Source: Pirellulales bacterium
Lineage (GTDB): Bacteria; Planctomycetota; Planctomycetia; Pirellulales; Lacipirellulaceae
Length of the DNA stretch: 48,282 bases
Direction: 5' to 3'
Assembly: GCA_022448265.1 (NCBI GenBank)
Contig: JAKVCC010000005.1
Location: 172,536-220,817, forward strand
The notes under the pieces were generated by a model, which was given only the letters and a program-made list of their open reading frames with translations, ran no database searches and was not told the origin of the DNA. Of the stretch, positions 41,176 to 48,282 are shown piece by piece. Within the stretch, counting starts at the first letter, position 1. Each line of letters begins with the position of its first letter. Position numbers and translations under genes: made by a program.

Positions 41176-42006
41176 ATGCCGCCACGCCGACCCTATGCGC
41201 TGCCCAACGGCCTGGAGGCCTACGGTCTGTCACGCACCGACACCGATTTGATTTACCAGGAGATTTTCGCGGAAGACGTCTATCGCCAACATGGAGTTGC
41301 GATCCAGGACGGTGACTGTATCTTCGACGTCGGTGCCAACACCGGGCTGTTCGTCGTATTCCTGAATCAGATCTGCCAGCGACTGAGCGTTTACGCATTT
41401 GAGCCGATTCCCGCGATTTGCCAGATCCTGCAAAAAAACGTCGAACTGCACGACAGGCTTGGCGTGAAGGTGCATGAGATAGGGCTTTCTCGCGAACCGG
41501 CAGTGACCACGTTTACCTACTATCCACGTATCTCGTGTGCATCAACCATGTACCCGGACAATTCACAAGAGGAAAAGCAGCTTGCCTGCCAATTCATCCT
41601 TGCTCAATTTCGCAAGGTGTCCAATCGCCAACTCCGCTGGCTGTTGTGCGCGATACCGATTCCCGTACAGCGGATGATTGCCGTCCTGGTACGAAAGTAC
41701 TATGCCAAGGCGCAGCAGGTTACCTGCGCCTTGCGGACCATTTCGGAAATGGTTGCGGAGTACGGAGTCCAGCGAATTGACCTGCTCAAGTTGGATGTCG
41801 AGCGTAGCGAGCTCGACGTATTAGCGGGAATTGCACTCGACGATTGGCCGAAAATTCGGCAAGCGATTGTCGAAGTTCACAGCGGACAGGCGGACAGGCA
41901 GGCCGTTGAACAGCAGTTTGTCGAGCACGGTTTTAACGTCACGGTCGACCGGAATCCACACCTTCCAAATATTTACATGTTGTATGCGGTGCGGCCGGTG
42001 GCGTAA
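41176..42006 (+). CDS. FkbM-family SAM methyltransferase
   Basis: The 276-aa product from ATG 41176 (MPPRRPYALPNGLEAYGLSR) fits the FkbM family, which O-methylates sugars and polyketide/peptide intermediates. The N-terminal LPNGLEAYGLSRTDTDLIYQE and YRQHGVAIQDGDCIFDVGAN lead into the SAM-binding loop FDVGANTGLFVVF. The acidic AFEPIP, a middle insert (~120-190) and the closing DLLKLDVERSELDVLAGI are typical. The frame is open to a TTG at 41155. It is the first of three genes read together, suggesting a small glycan or natural-product modification unit. Confidence 0.85.
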   Translation: MPPRRPYALPNGLEAYGLSRTDTDLIYQEIFAEDVYRQHGVAIQDGDCIFDVGANTGLFVVFLNQICQRLSVYAFEPIPAICQILQKNVELHDRLGVKVHEIGLSREPAVTTFTYYPRISCASTMYPDNSQEEKQLACQFILAQFRKVSNRQLRWLLCAIPIPVQRMIAVLVRKYYAKAQQVTCALRTISEMVAEYGVQRIDLLKLDVERSELDVLAGIALDDWPKIRQAIVEVHSGQADRQAVEQQFVEHGFNVTVDRNPHLPNIYMLYAVRPVA

Positions 42007-42062
42007 CCCGGCTGCGACTCGCGATCTAACTTGGCCCCGATTCCCTGGTAACATCCCGTCTG

Positions 42063-42974
42063 ATGAAATTGCCACTACCGCCGCCGCTAGTCCCGTTGCT
42101 GAACGACGACCAGCAGCTTATCAAGATTATTGCCGAAACTTTGGGCAGAAGCCCGGAGCTGGTGCGCTCGGATTTGCGCGAGGAAGAGAGCGACCTGGGC
42201 AAGTTTCACCGAGAGGATTTCAAGCGAGCCGGGTTGACACCACACGTCTGGGATGAGCGATTTGAGACGTTTTATCGCGATACGCCCGCGCCTCTAACCG
42301 GTCACGTGGTCTGGAATCGCCGATCGGAAAAACTGAAAATGCGGGCATGGGTTGGAGAATACCTAGCTCGCGGGCGTGGGAGCAGATTGCAGGTACTGGC
42401 GATCGGCGACGGGACGGGATTCGACAGCCTTTACCTGGCGCAGTGCGGGCACGACGTCACGTACTTTGAGCTGGCCAAAGACTGTATTACCTTTGCGCAG
42501 CGGATCTTCGATTTGGCCGGCCAGCCGGTGAAAATCGTCGTCGACACCGATGAGCTGGCGAGCCAGTCCTTTGACGTGGTGTTGTGCTTAGACGTCCTGG
42601 AGCATGTGCCCAATCCGCCTGAGTTTGTCCGCCAACTGGCCAGTTATCTGCGTCCCGGAGGCCGGATGATCGTCCATGCGCCATTCTTCTACGTAACCTA
42701 CCATAATCCCACGCATCTTCGAGCGAACCAGAAGTACAGTGGTGATCTGTCGCGGCTTTACACGCAAAACGGATTGCACTTGGTCGACGGCAGCTTGCTT
42801 TGGGACCCGTTGGTGCTCCAGAAGGCCGACGCCCACGGACAGGCGCCCCGCCTCCGCCGCTTGCGCGTGTGGATGTTGCGCGCGGCCGGGTGCCTGCTGG
42901 CCGTTGCCCGTTTTTGGTCGTTTCCGCACAACCTGATTGCCGCTGCCATTATGAAAAAGACGGCCCGCCGTTGA
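42063..42974 (+). CDS. Class I SAM-dependent methyltransferase
   Basis: The 303-aa product has a Rossmann methyltransferase core: VLAIGDGTGFDSLYLAQCGH (motif I), VTYFELAKDCITFAQRIF, FDVVLCLDVLEHVPNPPEFV (motif IV with the LDVLEH pattern) and LRPGGRMIVHAPFFYV. The N-terminal ~90 residues (LIKIIAETLGRSPELVRSDL) form a helical extension of unknown role. A hydrophobic C-terminal helix precedes the basic end IMKKTARR. It is 56 nt after the FkbM gene and 23 nt before the glycosyltransferase-like gene, consistent with one operon. The substrate is unknown. Confidence 0.85.
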   Translation: MKLPLPPPLVPLLNDDQQLIKIIAETLGRSPELVRSDLREEESDLGKFHREDFKRAGLTPHVWDERFETFYRDTPAPLTGHVVWNRRSEKLKMRAWVGEYLARGRGSRLQVLAIGDGTGFDSLYLAQCGHDVTYFELAKDCITFAQRIFDLAGQPVKIVVDTDELASQSFDVVLCLDVLEHVPNPPEFVRQLASYLRPGGRMIVHAPFFYVTYHNPTHLRANQKYSGDLSRLYTQNGLHLVDGSLLWDPLVLQKADAHGQAPRLRRLRVWMLRAAGCLLAVARFWSFPHNLIAAAIMKKTARR

Positions 42975-42997
42975 CCCCGCCCATGAGGATGCCCCCG

Positions 42998-43915
42998 ATG
43001 ACTTCCGCCGCCAATGCGCGACACGACGCCAGTACCTTTGGTGTGGATGGCACGCCCGTTTCTATCTTTTGCGCGCCTAAACCTTTTGAAGGACACATCG
43101 GTGTGATCCAGCGGAACGCAATTGAGAGCTGGACGAGGCTCGAGCCGCGCCCGCAGGTCATTCTGGTAGGCGACGAAGTGGGCACAGCCGAAGTGGCGTC
43201 TGAGATGGGTGCGACCCGTGTGCCCGAGGTGGCCTGCAATGAGTTCGGCACTCCGCAGATCGACGACATTTTTCGGCAGGCCCGCCGCGTGGCGACGGGC
43301 CCAATACTAGCCTATCTGAATGCAGATATTATGCTGCTGGACGATTTCCCGCCGGCCATTGACCGGATCATGTCCGCCGGCAACGATCGGTGGTTGGTCA
43401 TTGGTCGCCGTACCGATTTAGACGTTACAGAGCGGATTGATTTTCAGTCGAGCGACTGGCAGCAGACGCTTCGCGCCAGGGCTAGGCACCAAGGCAACCT
43501 CGCGCCGCGGGTGTGCAAAGATTACTTCATCTTTCCTAGCTTCATGTACGAGGACATGCCTGCCTTCGCTGTGGGACGCGGCAACTGGGATAATTGGGTC
43601 GTCTACCATGCCCATCACATCCGCGCGCCCGTAATCGAAGCGACTGGCAGCATCACGGCAATTCATCAAAACCACGGCTACGCCCACCTTGCGGGAAGCC
43701 GGGCGCTGGTTTACGTCACGGGCCCGGAGGCCCGTCGAAATCAGGAGTTGGCGGGCGGGCGGCATCTGGTCAATGGCTCGGCCAGTGGATGGAAACTTAC
43801 ACCAAGCGGCGTTCGCAGGAAGATATTAGCCTCGCCACTGCTCCAGTTCGTTATCGATCTACCGCGGTTCTTACGGCTAGTGATCGATTTGGCTGGCTTC
43901 CGCAAGCAGAATTGA
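42998..43915 (+). CDS. Glycosyltransferase-like (GT-A type) protein
   Basis: The 305-aa product has VSIFCAPKPFEGHIGVIQRN at the N-terminus, EVASEMGATRVPEVACNEFG, then GPILAYLNADIMLLDDFPPA. The NADIML stretch sits at the place of the metal-binding DxD of GT-A glycosyltransferases. Further on are KDYFIFPSFMYEDMPAFAVG and GNWDNWVVYHAHH, a ligand-site-like block, and a hydrophobic end. AGGA eight nucleotides before ATG 42998 favours this start (MTSAANARHD); ATG 42983 and 42989 are alternatives. As third gene after two methyltransferases, transfer of a sugar that is then methylated is a reasonable inference. Confidence 0.65.
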   Translation: MTSAANARHDASTFGVDGTPVSIFCAPKPFEGHIGVIQRNAIESWTRLEPRPQVILVGDEVGTAEVASEMGATRVPEVACNEFGTPQIDDIFRQARRVATGPILAYLNADIMLLDDFPPAIDRIMSAGNDRWLVIGRRTDLDVTERIDFQSSDWQQTLRARARHQGNLAPRVCKDYFIFPSFMYEDMPAFAVGRGNWDNWVVYHAHHIRAPVIEATGSITAIHQNHGYAHLAGSRALVYVTGPEARRNQELAGGRHLVNGSASGWKLTPSGVRRKILASPLLQFVIDLPRFLRLVIDLAGFRKQN

Positions 43916-44247
43916 ATAAAGGGGGCGCATTTGGTGAAGCGATCTTCGTATTTTGCGCCCAGTCGCGTTGATATCTGTGACTCGGAGCGGGGCGCTGACG
44001 TCAAGAACTGACGTGGCAAACTCCGATATTTATTGGCTTCTCCGATGTTTCGCAGTGCGATAACCAGACCACGGCCTCGGGAATCACGTGGGAGGCCCGC
44101 TGTTGGCCGTGGTCCGCTTTTGGAATTTCCTCTACCCGTGGTGGCTGGTGGGCCTCGCGACCTGCGGCAAGGCGGAATTGAGCTTGGCGGGCAGGCTGCA
44201 CTCGCCACAAGTAATATTTCTGCTTCTCTCTCGTCCGCTCATCGTCC
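43916..44247. other. Gap between convergent glycosyltransferase-like and argS genes
   Basis: No convincing gene is present. It begins with a hairpin just past the glycosyltransferase stop: outer arms GGGCGCA (43923-43929) and TGCGCCC (43954-43960), and an inner GAAG/CTTC stem. It has no T-run but could mark the 3' end of the operon. Confidence 0.45.
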
Positions 44248-46224
44248 TCACATCCGCTCAACCGTTTCGATGCCCAAAAGATTTAGCCCCTGGGCAATTG
44301 TGCGGGCGGTAAGGTCGCAGAGCAGTAAGCGGCTATCCCGGACCTCCGTGCTGGCTGCCTTAAGTACCGGGCAGTTCTCAAAGAAGACGGCGTAGAGGCT
44401 GGCCAGCTCAAAAAGATAGGACGTGAGGTGATTGGGCCGGTAATCGGAGGCAACCCGCTCTAGCGCTTCACTAAATTGAAGCAGCGCCAAGGCCAGTGCT
44501 CGCTCGGCCGGTTCGGCGATTAAGATCGCGGCCCCCGATTCGCGCAAGGCGTCGGCCTCTACACCTCCCTTGGAGAAAATGCTCCGCACGCGGGCGTAGC
44601 TGTATTGCATGTAGGCCGCCGTATTGCCGTTCATCGCTAGCATCTTGTCGTAGCTAAACACGTAGTCGCTCGTGCGATTGTGGGCCAGGTCGGCATATTT
44701 GATCGCCCCGATCCCGATCCGCTTGGCCACTAGCTGCCGCTCATCCGCGGACAGTAATGGAATGTCGCGAGCATCGTCATTGTCGCAGACCGTGCGCAGC
44801 GCGCGCTCGACGGCTTCGTCCAACAAGCCGCTCAGGCCGACGGCCGTGCCCGAGCGAGTTTTATAAGGCCGTCCGTCCTCACCGAGAACCGTGCCGAAGC
44901 TAATATGTTGCAGCTCAAGATCTGCGTAGCCCGACAGGCGAGCTGTGGCAAAGAGTTGTTCGAAATGCAGCGATTGACGATGGTCTACCACATAAAGAAT
45001 CGCGTCTGGCGACCACTCCTGGCAGCGATAGTCAATCGTTGCCAGATCGGTTGTCGCATAGAGAAATGCCCCATCTTTCTTTTGCACAATAAAAGGCGCA
45101 CTGTAACCCTTTAAAAAAACGCACTTGGCTCCGTCGCTTTCCTTGATCAGCCCATGCCCGACGAGTTTTTCGACAACGCCCATCAGGCGATTGTGATAAA
45201 AGCTTTCGCCCAGGGCGTGGTCAAACGTCACGCCAAGCCGCCGGTAGGTCACCGAGATTTCTTCCAGGCATGCCGGTAGGAATCGCTCCCACAAGGCGCG
45301 GTTGTTAGCGTCGCCTGCGTGCAATGCCGCGGTTTCGGCAAGTACCTTATCACTGATGTCTGGGTGGGCCGCGGCTTGCGCAGTAAGTTCCGCATCTTCA
45401 TCCACAACGACCAGTTTTTTTCGTAGGTTGTCGAGTGTTTGGCGCAATTCGGCCAGTCGCGCCTCCGTTTGCCGCAACCGTTTTTCAGATTTTTTGTTCT
45501 CTTTGGGATCTTTGAGCACTGTGGTGTCGTGCATTTCTTCTAAGCGGGCCACATGCTCTAGAAGCTGCTGCTCGATTGCCGGAATCTTTTTCGTGCGGGT
45601 AATATGATAATCGGCAAGCTGATTGACCCGTTGGTACAGGCGGCCAAGTTCCCCTACAGTATCGTCTCTGAGTTTTGCTGCATCGGAAAAATGCTTGCTG
45701 CCGTAAATGATCATCCCAAACTGGGTACCCCAGTCGCCGATGTGGTTATCACTGATGACCTTATGGCCCAGTTGTCTCAGTACCCTGCACAGAGCGTCGC
45801 CAATGACGGTCGACCGAATATGTCCCACGTGCATGGGCTTGGCGACATTTGGCGAGGAGAAATCAAGTACAAACGTTCTGGGGTTGCTAGTCGGTACAAT
45901 GCCAAGCTTATCGGTATCGCCAAGCAAGTCGTGCAGTTGCTCAACCAGCCAGGTTTTTTTTAACCGTAAGTTGATGAATCCCGGTCCTGCAATCTCGCAC
46001 GGGTCACAGATGTCGGCCACATCCAAGGACTCCACCAGCAACTGGGCGACCTCACGAGGTGGTTTGCCCAATCGTTTTCCCAGCGGCATTGAGCAGTTGG
46101 CCTGGTAATCGCCGAACTTGGCGTCCTGGCTCGGCAGGACCATACTGGCCAGCTCCGCCGCGCCGGAATCCATTTTTTTCAGCGCCACGCGAAAGCGATT
46201 ACGAAGTTCATCAAGGACATTCAT
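44248..46224 (-). CDS. argS: Arginyl-tRNA synthetase with a coiled-coil insertion
   Basis: Class I synthetase that charges tRNA-Arg. The 658-aa product has the Add1-type N-terminal domain, HIGH-equivalent HVGH (132-135) in VAKPMHVGHIRST, SDNHIGDWGTQFGM, the KMSKS-equivalent YKTRSGT (454-460) and the C-terminal helical DALR domain (YMQYSYARVRSI). It is ~80 residues longer than E. coli ArgS. Residues ~205-285 hold a charged heptad-like stretch (EQQLLEHVARLEEMHDTTVL ... RLRQTEARLAELRQTLDNLR) between the Rossmann core halves. The start ATG at 46222-46224 is natural. rsfS lies upstream on the same strand, 149 nt away. Confidence 0.95.
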   Translation of the reverse strand: MNVLDELRNRFRVALKKMDSGAAELASMVLPSQDAKFGDYQANCSMPLGKRLGKPPREVAQLLVESLDVADICDPCEIAGPGFINLRLKKTWLVEQLHDLLGDTDKLGIVPTSNPRTFVLDFSSPNVAKPMHVGHIRSTVIGDALCRVLRQLGHKVISDNHIGDWGTQFGMIIYGSKHFSDAAKLRDDTVGELGRLYQRVNQLADYHITRTKKIPAIEQQLLEHVARLEEMHDTTVLKDPKENKKSEKRLRQTEARLAELRQTLDNLRKKLVVVDEDAELTAQAAAHPDISDKVLAETAALHAGDANNRALWERFLPACLEEISVTYRRLGVTFDHALGESFYHNRLMGVVEKLVGHGLIKESDGAKCVFLKGYSAPFIVQKKDGAFLYATTDLATIDYRCQEWSPDAILYVVDHRQSLHFEQLFATARLSGYADLELQHISFGTVLGEDGRPYKTRSGTAVGLSGLLDEAVERALRTVCDNDDARDIPLLSADERQLVAKRIGIGAIKYADLAHNRTSDYVFSYDKMLAMNGNTAAYMQYSYARVRSIFSKGGVEADALRESGAAILIAEPAERALALALLQFSEALERVASDYRPNHLTSYLFELASLYAVFFENCPVLKAASTEVRDSRLLLCDLTARTIAQGLNLLGIETVERM

Positions 46225-46373
46225 GGAGCGCCGTTCTGTTGTTTCGGCGCGTTGGCCCGCCCCAGGGCTTTTGCCGAACGAGATTCTGTTGCCGCAAGAG
46301 GCACTGCTTCCGGAAGAGAGCCGTATAGCTCCGCGACTCGATCAGGAAAAAGAAAATTTTCTGGCAGCAAGTC

Positions 46374-46802
46374 TCATTCCTCACCTTCACTGGTGCCAGG
46401 CGGATCATGCCATGGCAGCAAGACGCGCTTCGCTTTGCTCCAAAATTGCTCGAGTGCGTAATACTCTCGCATTTCATCGTCGAAAAGATGCATGACGACG
46501 GTCCCATAATCGAGCAAAATCCACCGGCTCTCGCTATATCCCTCGATGCCCATCCGCTTATCGCCCAGTTCCTCTTCCAGGCAATGATCGATCTCTTCGC
46601 TAATCGCATGCAGTTGTCGCCGGCTATTACCGGTGACAATCACAAAATAGTCGAATACCGGGGTGATCTCGCGCATGTCGAGCACGACAATGTCCTGGCC
46701 CCGGTTATCGTGAGCTGTGCGGGCCGCAGCCAGCGCGAGTTGGAGGCTTCGCTCAGAGATCTGTTCGGCTGTAGTCGTTGGTTCGGGGATATTGAATCTC
46801 AC
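46374..46802 (-). CDS. rsfS: Ribosome silencing factor RsfS (Iojap)
   Basis: Binds ribosomal protein uL14 and blocks subunit joining during starvation. The 142-aa product has the Iojap core: DIVVLDMREITPVFDYFVIV, TGNSRRQLHAISEEIDHCL, GYSESRWILLDYGTVVMHLF and DDEMREYYALEQFWS. Residues after ~125 are a Pro/Glu tail. It starts at GTG 46800-46802 (VRFNIPEPTTTAEQ) with no evident Shine-Dalgarno sequence. In many genomes rsfS sits with nadD; here it is beside argS instead. Confidence 0.93.
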   Translation of the reverse strand: MRFNIPEPTTTAEQISERSLQLALAAARTAHDNRGQDIVVLDMREITPVFDYFVIVTGNSRRQLHAISEEIDHCLEEELGDKRMGIEGYSESRWILLDYGTVVMHLFDDEMREYYALEQFWSKAKRVLLPWHDPPGTSEGEE

Positions 46803-47173
46803 GTCAGGAAAGGGAATATATAAAATCCATCAGAAGCAAGTATTGTACTCGCGCTAAGACAGGCGGGCGAGGGGGGAGGTCAGAGAGCTGAGGCCTGAGA
46901 GCGGATATCTGAGGGTGGGGGGAGGTAAGAACCCGCAATAGGAGCAGTGCGAACACCACTATTCCGATCGGAACGAGGAATATGGCGTCGAGTGTAGTTG
47001 ACACCGGCCACAGCCATATCTGTCGCCGAGCTCGGATCTCGGGCCATGCGGTGCTGCGATTCAGCTTGCAAAGCCAACTGCAATTTGCGCAGGCACCTAG
47101 CCGTGGTCGGGCATTTGGCTAGGATGCACCAGTTGTTTTTCTACACAGCTAGCCCCATGGATTGAGATATTTT
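46803..47173. other. Gap between rsfS and bcp
   Basis: It contains a doubtful minus-strand 66-codon ORF (46804-47004) and a purine/pyrimidine-skewed patch at ~46860-46925 made of CTGAGG-type phrases. A TACAAT at ~46848 on the minus strand is a weak rsfS -10 candidate. No clear bcp promoter was seen. Confidence 0.45.
46804..47004 (-). CDS. Possible small single-pass membrane protein, doubtful
   Basis: From GTG 47002-47004 the frame reads MSTTLDAIFLVPIGIVVFAL plus LLLRVLTS, a credible transmembrane helix, then a Pro/Leu/Ser-rich tail encoded by the low-complexity patch, ending DFIYSLS. The TGA (46804-46806) is 1 nt from the rsfS GTG, which would allow coupled translation and fits the lack of an rsfS Shine-Dalgarno sequence. 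The tail looks like chance translation, so confidence is low. Confidence 0.22.
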   Translation of the reverse strand: MSTTLDAIFLVPIGIVVFALLLLRVLTSPHPQISALRPQLSDLPPRPPVLARVQYLLLMDFIYSLS

Positions 47174-47644
47174 ATGAGTGATTGGATTGAAGTTGGCGGG
47201 AAGGCGCCAGCGTTTACTCTTTTGGCGGACGATGCTACGAAGGTGCGGCTGGCAGATTTGCAAGGCACGCCGGTCGTCCTTTACTTTTATCCCAGAGACG
47301 ACACGCCGGGCTGCACCCGGGAGGCGTGTGCCTTTCGCGACCAGAAAACCGCCTTGAAAAAGCTGGGGGCCCAGGTCTTTGGGGTCAGCCCGGACGATGT
47401 GGCCAGCCACGCGAAATTTCGGGACAAGTACAAGCTGAATTTTCGGCTGTTGGCCGACCCCGACCAAAAAGTAGCGAAAAAATACGGTGCATGGCGTGAG
47501 AAAAACATGTACGGAAAAAAATCTATGGGCATTCAGCGAAGTACCTATCTGATCGATGCGAAAGGCAAAGTTGCCCGGATTTGGAAGCGAGTCCGGGTCG
47601 ACGGTCACGACGAGCAGGTGCTTGAAGGGCTGGCAGATCTCTAA
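47174..47644 (+). CDS. bcp: Thiol peroxidase of the Bcp/PrxQ peroxiredoxin family
   Basis: Reduces hydrogen peroxide and organic peroxides with thioredoxin-type donors. The 156-aa product from ATG 47174 (MSDWIEVGGKAPAFTLLADD) has the PrxQ motif YFYPRDDTPGCTREACAFRD. The peroxidatic Cys is C47 and the resolving Cys is C52, the spacing typical of atypical 2-Cys PrxQ. The later KYGAWREKNMYGKKSMGIQRSTYLID is the family's dimer and active-site region. Length is normal. A TTG at 47162 is open but unnecessary. Confidence 0.95.
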   Translation: MSDWIEVGGKAPAFTLLADDATKVRLADLQGTPVVLYFYPRDDTPGCTREACAFRDQKTALKKLGAQVFGVSPDDVASHAKFRDKYKLNFRLLADPDQKVAKKYGAWREKNMYGKKSMGIQRSTYLIDAKGKVARIWKRVRVDGHDEQVLEGLADL

Positions 47645-47862
47645 CCCTCAGGTGCAAGCCAGTCTGCAGTGTGGGTGACCAGGATCGCGACCGGAGCCAG
47701 GGACGTGGCGGCTACAGGCTGGGCAATCCAGGCTTCTGCCGCCAGCGAACTCGTGCTTCCGGGTACGTCGGCCGTGCCGGGTACCGCCCGTTTTTGCCAC
47801 CATTGCCTGCTCTCTTCGATTTGAATAATCGGCACCTTCCGGAACGAAACCCTGATCGTCAA
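47641..47862 (-). CDS. Possible 73-aa protein convergent with bcp, doubtful
   Basis: The frame runs from TTG 47860-47862 to TAG 47641-47643, overlapping the bcp stop by 3 nt. It is closed upstream by TGA (47890-47892). The translation (MTIRVSFRKVPIIQIEESRQ ... HTADWLAPEG) has protein-like composition with high GC at third positions, and a TTGACA lies upstream on the same strand (47888-47893). No ribosome-binding site, family or convincing -10 was found. Confidence 0.25.
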   Translation of the reverse strand: MTIRVSFRKVPIIQIEESRQWWQKRAVPGTADVPGSTSSLAAEAWIAQPVAATSLAPVAILVTHTADWLAPEG

Positions 47863-48282
47863 CCTAGAAGTAAAAGTGTTCGGGCCGTGTCAATTCTGGC
47901 TTTCCGTTTTTGAAAATAAACGGCCTGTTGGGAAATCAGTTGGCCCCGGCGCTGGGACGGGGTGTAAAGTTGCACTGTACACGGCAGATACAATGCCGCG
48001 TCGGGCGAACCAGTGAACGGCTCCTCAATAGCTCGTCTGACAACATGGCCATTCTCATTTGGCTGTCCGAGACTTCTTGTGAATTTGCATTCGTGACAGG
48101 ACGGCAAGTGCCGTGGCGATGAACCTTGCTGTGGGGACGGGGGTCCTATTTGCGGCAAGGCGACTACGTGAAAGTGAAGTGGGCGGCGGGGGGGCGGCGG
48201 CCCCCGGACCCCATTTTTAACACACCCACGGGGGGGGCCCGCCCGCCCCACACCCCGCCCCTGCTCGCACATGGCAAAACCC
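47863..48282. other. Right-end region, no supportable gene; last ~100 bp extreme G/C
   Basis: Frames on both strands give only unconvincing translations. From about 48178 the sequence becomes runs of G or C (for example eight G at ~48230) with very few A/T, unlike the rest of the window. This looks like a low-quality contig end rather than genomic signal. Confidence 0.6.

Noticed and set aside
47910-48122. 70-codon forward ORF after bcp
   Set aside because: TTG start without a ribosome-binding site, antisense to another weak ORF, and no recognisable motif.
47859-48272. 137-codon reverse ORF at the right end
   Set aside because: Its N-terminal part comes from the G/C homopolymer tail and its Pro/Gly/Arg composition is not credible.
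1-48282. tRNA, rRNA, CRISPR, insertion sequence or prophage
   Set aside because: I looked for T-loop consensus, repeat-spacer periodicity, transposase or integrase proteins and terminal inverted repeats and saw none. A tRNAscan-SE or Rfam search could still find something missed by eye.

Overview
The window looks like a chromosomal contig from a planctomycete, most likely of the order Pirellulales. The evidence is the content rather than any marker gene. There is a cysteine-rich CC/CGC repeat protein, a very small lipoprotein of a type I know from planctomycetes (QMDIAGQTLPSPYWL), several exported TPR proteins, a secreted CHAT-TPR protein, a receptor-type serine/threonine kinase, a FloA flotillin, and housekeeping genes scattered singly rather than packed in operons. 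Both ends look like assembly boundaries. The left edge cuts a gene inside a 63-bp tandem repeat, and the right ~100 bp is almost pure G/C homopolymer. I saw no rRNA, tRNA, CRISPR array, insertion sequence or prophage.

Layout. 1-5.5 kb: end of the Cys-rich gene with a strong terminator, nadA (+), a planctomycete-type low-complexity protein (-), prfB (-) with a programmed +1 frameshift, and divergent mnmA (+). 5.7-13 kb: floA (+), facing a minus-strand block of envelope proteins (a lipoprotein, an exported TPR protein and a 1432-aa membrane-anchored TPR protein). 13.6-18.4 kb: purE-purK (+), a CBM9-like protein (-), a secreted PQQ-type beta-propeller protein (+) and the small lipoprotein (-). 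18.7-28 kb: secreted CHAT-TPR protein, pckA, a tiny secreted Tyr/Pro-rich protein, a cyclase-like/kinase/sensor fusion (all +), then a BASS-family transporter (-). 28-35 kb: a 740-bp region with only doubtful small ORFs, alaS (+), a STAS protein (+), a GH10-like protein (-) and purC (+). 35-41 kb: aroC, an anchored AsmA-like protein, a voltage-gated-type K+ channel with a zinc ribbon, and a gamma-carboxylase-like HTTM protein fused to TPRs (all +). 41-44 kb: a three-gene FkbM methyltransferase / SAM methyltransferase / glycosyltransferase-like run (+). 44-48 kb: argS and rsfS (-), and bcp (+).

How the genes work together. Housekeeping functions cover NAD synthesis (nadA), purine synthesis (purE, purK, purC), chorismate (aroC), gluconeogenesis (pckA), aminoacylation (alaS, argS), tRNA thiolation (mnmA), translation termination (prfB) and ribosome silencing (rsfS). 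The accessory layer is mostly envelope and signalling: TPR scaffolds, CHAT protease-like protein, receptor kinase, ion channel, flotillin and glycan or metabolite modification.

The least ordinary items are these. (1) A kinase carries an N-terminal class III cyclase-like domain with altered substrate-site residues and a C-terminal extracytoplasmic sensor. (2) A CHAT protein has a signal peptide and an intact His/Cys pair. (3) prfB keeps the CTT-TGA-C shift site but lacks the usual internal Shine-Dalgarno stimulator. (4) A 55-codon ORF with a CAECH motif sits 6 nt ahead of the K+ channel. (5) A GH10-like protein lacks the acid/base Glu. (6) A STAS protein lacks the phospho-acceptor Ser. (7) ArgS carries a coiled-coil insertion. 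Functions are assigned by reading translated sequence and recalling families; no database search was run.
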